Source: an uncultured Pirellulaceae bacterium (lineage in GTDB: Bacteria; Planctomycetota; Planctomycetia; Pirellulales; Pirellulaceae). Taken from it: a stretch of DNA of 18,004 bases. Below are positions 14,981 through 18,004 of the stretch, piece by piece. A program made the position numbers and the translations under genes. Every line of letters starts with the position of its first letter. Positions within the stretch are counted from its first letter, which is position 1. The stretch covers positions 1-18,004 of the forward strand of contig CAKQWG010000055.1 in NCBI GenBank assembly GCA_934278005.1. Direction: 5' to 3'. The notes under the pieces were generated by a model. It ran no database searches and had not been told where the DNA came from. It worked only from the letters and a program-made list of their open reading frames with translations.

Positions 14981-16339
14981 CTACGAATCCACGGCGACCT
15001 CGCGCGTAGCCGTTTTCAAGTCGGCTTCGCGAACGCGCACCTGCATACCGTCGGCTAGTAGACTGGGGTCATCGGTCACCACCAAGCGGCCGAGGGCTAG
15101 ACCGGATTGAACCTCGGTCCACTTGTTGGATGACAGTCCCAACTGCACGGTCTGGCGTCGCACGCGACCGTCTTCAACCACAAACACCGAGGGCTGACCA
15201 TTGGAGAAAACGATGCTCGAATTGGGAACGGTGAGCGTTTGACTACCATCGCTTTGCACCGCTAGGACGACCTTGGCAAACTGGCCAGCTTTAAACTTGC
15301 GCAAATCATTGTCGATGGCCACACGGACTCGAAAACTGCGCGATTGGGGTTCGACCATTTCGTTAACAGCTACGACAAGTCCTGTGGTTGGCCCTTGGAC
15401 ACCGGCCGTATAGACTTCTGCCAGGTCTCGCACTTTAACCTTGCCGACCAGCGCTTCGGGCAGGTTGATTTCGGCGACCAAGTATTGGCTGTTCATCATT
15501 TCGATAACGGGACTGGTGCTAGCGGCCACTCGATCACCGACTTCAACGTTGATTGAAACCACCACGCCCGAGTAGGGTGCTACTAGCTTTGTCTTGCGCA
15601 GTTTCTGTCGGGCCAGCTCGACTTCCACAACCATCTGTTTGACCAGCGCTTGTTCTACAGCAATCTGCTCGGCCGTCGGTCCCGCTTCGGCCGAGGCGAG
15701 CATGGCCTCTGCGCTCTCTAGCAACGCACGCGCTGCAGCCGCAGCGGTACTAGCCTGGTCAGCTTCGCTGCTGGACACGACATGATTGCCGCGCAGTTCT
15801 TGCATCCGCCGGTTCTCTCGCTCGGCTTGCTCTGCTCGAGCTTGGCTCTCGTTTCGCAAGGCCCTGAGTCTTCGCACCTCTTCGTCGCGAGAGCCGACCA
15901 TCAAGTGGGCCAGATCTGCCTGAGCCTTCGCTAGCTTGGCTTCCGCCAATTGTAGTTGCAACTGGAAATCGCTCGCGTCGAGCTCGACCAGCACATCACC
16001 GGCCTCGACCCACTGTCCATAGGTCAGACTGAGCTGCTCCTGGTAGCGCTTGCCCTCAACCGTCACATCGAATTTCGTGCCGGTAGCGGGAATGCTGGCT
16101 ACGATTCCATCGACCTCAAAAGTCAGGCGGCTCGCGCGTTTGGGGAGCAAATTACCGGTGAATTCGAGACTCGTTGCCAGCGTTTGCTGACTGACCGGCT
16201 GAGCTGAGACCTCAACATCGCTCAGTGAAATGCTGGCCGGCTGAGCTGCAACTTTGACCTCTCGCTGACAGCCCAACGATGTGAGCAGCACTACAGCGAG
16301 CGCGAGGGCTAGGTGGGGCGTGGCGAATAGGCGATGCAT
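14981..16339 (-). CDS. RND periplasmic adaptor lipoprotein (membrane-fusion protein)
   Basis: The 452-residue product is the periplasmic adaptor linking the RND transporter to an outer-membrane channel. The N-terminus MHRLFATPHLALALAVVLLT ends in a lipobox, LTSLGC, with Cys24 as the lipidation site. Then come a first barrel/lipoyl half (LEFTGNLLPKRASRLTFEVD, GQWVEAGDVLVELD), a long helical hairpin at about 130-240 rich in Ala, Glu and Arg (LAEAKLAKAQADLAHL to EQALVKQMVVEVELARQKL), the second lipoyl half (KLVAPYSGVVVSINVEVGD, with VAPYSGVV typical of HlyD/AcrA proteins), a beta-barrel (SRSFRVRVAIDNDLRKFKAG, QFAKVVL) and a membrane-proximal domain. An unusual segment, TGTKFDVTVEGKRYQEQLSL, interrupts the first lipoyl half. 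The ATG has no Shine-Dalgarno; a palindrome ACTAATTAGT sits just before it. It is 77 bases downstream of the TetR gene. Confidence 0.94.
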   Translation of the reverse strand: MHRLFATPHLALALAVVLLTSLGCQREVKVAAQPASISLSDVEVSAQPVSQQTLATSLEFTGNLLPKRASRLTFEVDGIVASIPATGTKFDVTVEGKRYQEQLSLTYGQWVEAGDVLVELDASDFQLQLQLAEAKLAKAQADLAHLMVGSRDEEVRRLRALRNESQARAEQAERENRRMQELRGNHVVSSSEADQASTAAAAARALLESAEAMLASAEAGPTAEQIAVEQALVKQMVVEVELARQKLRKTKLVAPYSGVVVSINVEVGDRVAASTSPVIEMMNSQYLVAEINLPEALVGKVKVRDLAEVYTAGVQGPTTGLVVAVNEMVEPQSRSFRVRVAIDNDLRKFKAGQFAKVVLAVQSDGSQTLTVPNSSIVFSNGQPSVFVVEDGRVRRQTVQLGLSSNKWTEVQSGLALGRLVVTDDPSLLADGMQVRVREADLKTATREVAVDS

Positions 16340-16344
16340 AGGGT

Positions 16345-16354
16345 ACTAATTAGT
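16345..16354. promoter_or_regulatory. Palindrome ACTAATTAGT just before the adaptor gene
   Basis: A perfect 10-base palindrome 6-15 bases upstream of the adaptor ATG. Its half ACTAAT also occurs twice ahead of the transporter gene. A role as operator or translation-level element is possible but unproven. Confidence 0.35.
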
Positions 16355-16411
16355 TGAATGTGGTGGATACTTAGGGACAGCTACTGTTGCGACGTTCTTT
16401 AGCAAGGGGTT

Positions 16412-16443
16412 ACTTGCTACACAGACCGGTTGCTACACAGACC
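16412..16443. repeat. 16-bp tandem duplication at the 3' end of the TetR gene
   Basis: ACTTGCTACACAGACC (16412-16427) and GGTTGCTACACAGACC (16428-16443) match at 14 of 16 positions. The repeat contains the present stop codon of the regulator gene. Because 16 is not a multiple of three, the two copies are read in different frames. Confidence 0.75.
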
Positions 16444-17097
16444 AGCGATAAAGATATCGACGGCCACGGTGACGCGATTTTTCAAATTCGAACGACTGCC
16501 TTCCAAGCAGCCGTTGACCACGCAGCCGTACAGCAGATCGGCGTACGCGGTGGTCACCTCGGCTGCGTTGAGCAGGCGGAACTCGCCGGACTGAATGGCC
16601 CGAGCCACGATGTCGTCGATGCTGCCGCGTGTCTGTTCACGATGCATTAAGTGAGTTGGAAAGACGGACTCGCGGAACTGGGCCCGTTCTTGGATCATGA
16701 TTTCGACAGCCTGGGGATGCTTCTTGTAGTACTCAGCACACGCCTGGGCAACGGAGCGCAGCAAGCTGGCAGCACCTTGCTGATGGAAGATCGTCTCTAC
16801 CTGCGACTGCCCGCCCAGCTTGGCGGTCACGAACTGAGCGACTTGTTCTAAACTGAATTTGGCGGTCGCTAAAAACAGCTGTTCTTTATTGCCGAAGTGC
16901 CGGTAGACGGTCCCCTTGCCTACCCCAGCCAAGTCGGCGATGACCTGCACGTCGGTGTTTGCGAAGCCTTCGCGAGCGAAGACCTTGAGCGACATACTGA
17001 GGATCTTGGCGTGGGTCTTTTGGGCTTTGGTCGACGTGGGACTAGCAGACGGTTGACTGGCGAGCAGCTGTTTGGCAGACGAGCGATTGGTGGGCAT
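16417..17097 (-). CDS. TetR/AcrR-family transcriptional regulator
   Basis: The 226-residue product has a TetR-type DNA-binding domain: THAKILSMSLKVFAREGFAN, then TDVQVIADLAGVGKGTVYRH and FGNKEQLF (about 29-75), with recognition helix GVGKGTVYRHF. A polar, Ser-rich leader of about 25 residues precedes it. The C-terminal ligand domain (about 80-226) is variable, as usual; AEYYKKHPQAVEIMIQERAQ and YADLLYGCVVNGCLEG are recognisable. Start: ATG 17095-17097 with AAGGA at 6-base spacing. It precedes the adaptor and transporter genes in the same direction, an arrangement typical of an autoregulated efflux operon in which the regulator responds to a pump substrate; the ligand is unknown. The last residues are shaped by a 16-bp duplication. 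Confidence 0.95.
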   Translation of the reverse strand: MPTNRSSAKQLLASQPSASPTSTKAQKTHAKILSMSLKVFAREGFANTDVQVIADLAGVGKGTVYRHFGNKEQLFLATAKFSLEQVAQFVTAKLGGQSQVETIFHQQGAASLLRSVAQACAEYYKKHPQAVEIMIQERAQFRESVFPTHLMHREQTRGSIDDIVARAIQSGEFRLLNAAEVTTAYADLLYGCVVNGCLEGSRSNLKNRVTVAVDIFIAGLCSNRSV

Positions 17098-17179
17098 AGT
17101 GGGTCCTTCGGGAAAGCTTGCTCGGCTTGGGCGGTCCAGAGCGAGCTGGCGCGGGGCGTGCGACCCAGCCGAAACAGAC

Positions 17180-17191
17180 CGGACTCGTCCG
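17180..17191. promoter_or_regulatory. Short palindrome upstream of the TetR gene
   Basis: CGGAC-TC-GTCCG is a 12-base inverted repeat 83 bases before the regulator ATG. Position and symmetry suit an autoregulatory operator, but it is short and the DNA is GC-rich, so chance is a real alternative. Confidence 0.25.
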
Positions 17192-17370
17192 TCCGTTCAA
17201 GTTGAGAATAGCCCCCCGCTGCCGGCACGTCAAGGGATTTGTGGCTCGGCCCTGCCCGCAACCACGCTCATGAGCAACGACTATGCTCGCGATCCGCCGC
17301 CAGGCGCCCGGACCGCGCTCAAATAACACTGCACCACAGCTAAACAGGCTGCCAGACCGCCGCCGCTTAT

Positions 17371-17742
17371 ATGGATTCCTGTGCCCAGTGCCATCGCGAC
17401 GAAACCAAAGTGAGCGCGGACTCTGCGGCGCACGAACTGGTGCGTTTCCAGCCGCTGGGCTTAAAGCGCAGTCGCTGCTACCTCGAGTCGCCCGACAACA
17501 TGACTTGCTCCACTTGCCACGACCCTCACGATACGGTTTCTCACGACCGGGCCGTGTACCGCGAACAGTGCCAGCAATGCCATCAGCCGGATACATCCCG
17601 GGACTGCCCTACGCTGCCCTCCGGAGATTGCGTGCAGTGTCATATGCCTGCGGTAGAGTGGACGGCAGGCATATCTTTTCACGATCACTGGATCCGAGTG
17701 CAGGGGCGCGATGTGCCCACCAACTTGACCGACCAACTGTAG
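17371..17742 (+). CDS. Multihaem c-type cytochrome, C-terminal remnant (5'-truncated, four CxxCH motifs)
   Basis: The 123-residue frame carries four haem c-binding CxxCH motifs, CAQCH (4-8), CSTCH (46-50), CQQCH (67-71) and CVQCH (87-91), far beyond chance. The spacing, the segment ELVRFQPLGLKRSRCYLES and the ending SFHDHWIRV resemble the C-terminal part of planctomycete multihaem cytochromes, which are exported electron carriers. Here there is no signal peptide, the first haem motif begins at residue 4, and the frame upstream closes at a TAA (17341-17343). No further CxxCH codons were found in any frame up to the divergent TetR gene. No Shine-Dalgarno precedes the ATG. It is therefore most likely a truncated, probably non-functional remnant; without export the haems could not be attached. 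A small functional protein fused at an unseen start is less likely. Confidence 0.7.
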   Translation: MDSCAQCHRDETKVSADSAAHELVRFQPLGLKRSRCYLESPDNMTCSTCHDPHDTVSHDRAVYREQCQQCHQPDTSRDCPTLPSGDCVQCHMPAVEWTAGISFHDHWIRVQGRDVPTNLTDQL

Positions 17743-17751
17743 GTTCCAGCC

Positions 17752-18004
17752 ATGGCGCGCAAAATAGTTCAACCTTCAGCCTTCACAACCGCAGCTTCGA
17801 CATCCTTAGCCTTAAGCCCATCCACCGCGCAGGCCACTGCCGGACACACGGCTCTCACAGAACGTGATGCCAGGCCTGCCGGTGCGCAGCGGCCACTCTC
17901 TCGCCGCGCAGACTCCGACCTCCAACGAGCGCCTGGTCGCAGGCTGCCGCCGACTGGGCGAGGGTTTTTATTCTCGCCAACGATCGACCTGCTGTTCATC
18001 GCCA
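17752..18004 (+). CDS. Possible partial CDS of unknown function, runs off right edge
   Basis: From the ATG at 17752, 9 bases after the cytochrome stop, the frame stays open for 84 codons to the window edge. A weak AGG (17741-17743) precedes it. The first about 65 residues are rich in Ala, Arg, Ser and Pro (MARKIVQPSAFTTAASTSLA onwards) and have no recognisable domain, which could also be out-of-frame translation of GC-rich DNA. The last residues, GFLFSPTIDLLFIA, look like the beginning of a membrane helix. No family was recognised. Close coupling to the cytochrome remnant and the hydrophobic end favour a real gene; the composition argues against it. Confidence 0.35.
   Translation, partial: MARKIVQPSAFTTAASTSLALSPSTAQATAGHTALTERDARPAGAQRPLSRRADSDLQRAPGRRLPPTGRGFLFSPTIDLLFIA

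Noticed and set aside
17283..17867. 194-codon plus-strand open frame overlapping the cytochrome remnant
   Set aside because: The overlapping frame with four CxxCH motifs is clearly the coding one; this product is Arg/Pro/Ser-rich and without domains.
17769..17999. 76-codon minus-strand open frame at the right end
   Set aside because: It is Arg/Ser-rich with no ribosome binding site or domain. Only its last residues look protein-like, which is not enough.

Overview
The window looks like chromosomal DNA from a planctomycete, most likely of the Pirellulales type. This is inferred from gene content, not from any search. The pointers are a secreted HEAT-like protein of a style common in that group, large secreted TPR proteins next to ExbB/ExbD genes, a multihaem c-type cytochrome fragment ending in a typical SFHDHWIRV-like tail, flagellar genes in a small isolated cluster, and weak or absent Shine-Dalgarno sequences at many starts.

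Layout. Positions 1-378 (minus) hold the start of a secreted HEAT-like protein carrying an 8-residue tandem repeat, cut by the left edge. Positions 498-2093 (minus) hold a UxaA/GarD-family sugar-acid dehydratase. Positions 2353-4917 (minus) hold a flagellar basal-body operon flgC-fliE-fliF without flgB or fliG. A 306-base divergent region (4918-5223) separates it from a plus-strand set at 5224-11627: a 1099-residue TPR protein, a 343-residue secreted TPR protein, a TolQ/ExbB-type channel subunit with an N-terminal extension, and two consecutive ExbD/TolR-type subunits. The last three genes are tightly coupled. A hairpin at 11650-11684 lies between the convergent ends of this set and an RND efflux set on the minus strand (17097 down to 11700): TetR-type regulator, lipoprotein membrane-fusion adaptor, AcrB-type HAE1 transporter. 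At the right end are a truncated plus-strand tetrahaem cytochrome remnant (17371-17742) and a tentative open reading frame running off the edge (17752-18004).

How the genes work together. flgC, fliE and fliF encode rod, rod/MS-ring junction and MS-ring proteins of the flagellar motor. The TPR-TPR-TolQ-TolR-TolR set looks like an ion-driven envelope machine. One TolQ-like plus two TolR-like subunits is the stoichiometry of genes in the Myxococcus AglRQS gliding motor, and a TPR partner recalls the Tol-Pal accessory protein CpoB; the function here is unproven. The TetR-adaptor-transporter set should form a self-regulated drug or metabolite efflux pump, with the outer-membrane channel encoded elsewhere.

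Most promising for novelty are the TPR/TolQ/TolR/TolR operon, the shared ACTAAT-type motifs ahead of both efflux-pump structural genes, and an interleaved pair of inverted repeats just after fliF that could fold as a pseudoknot in the fliF transcript.
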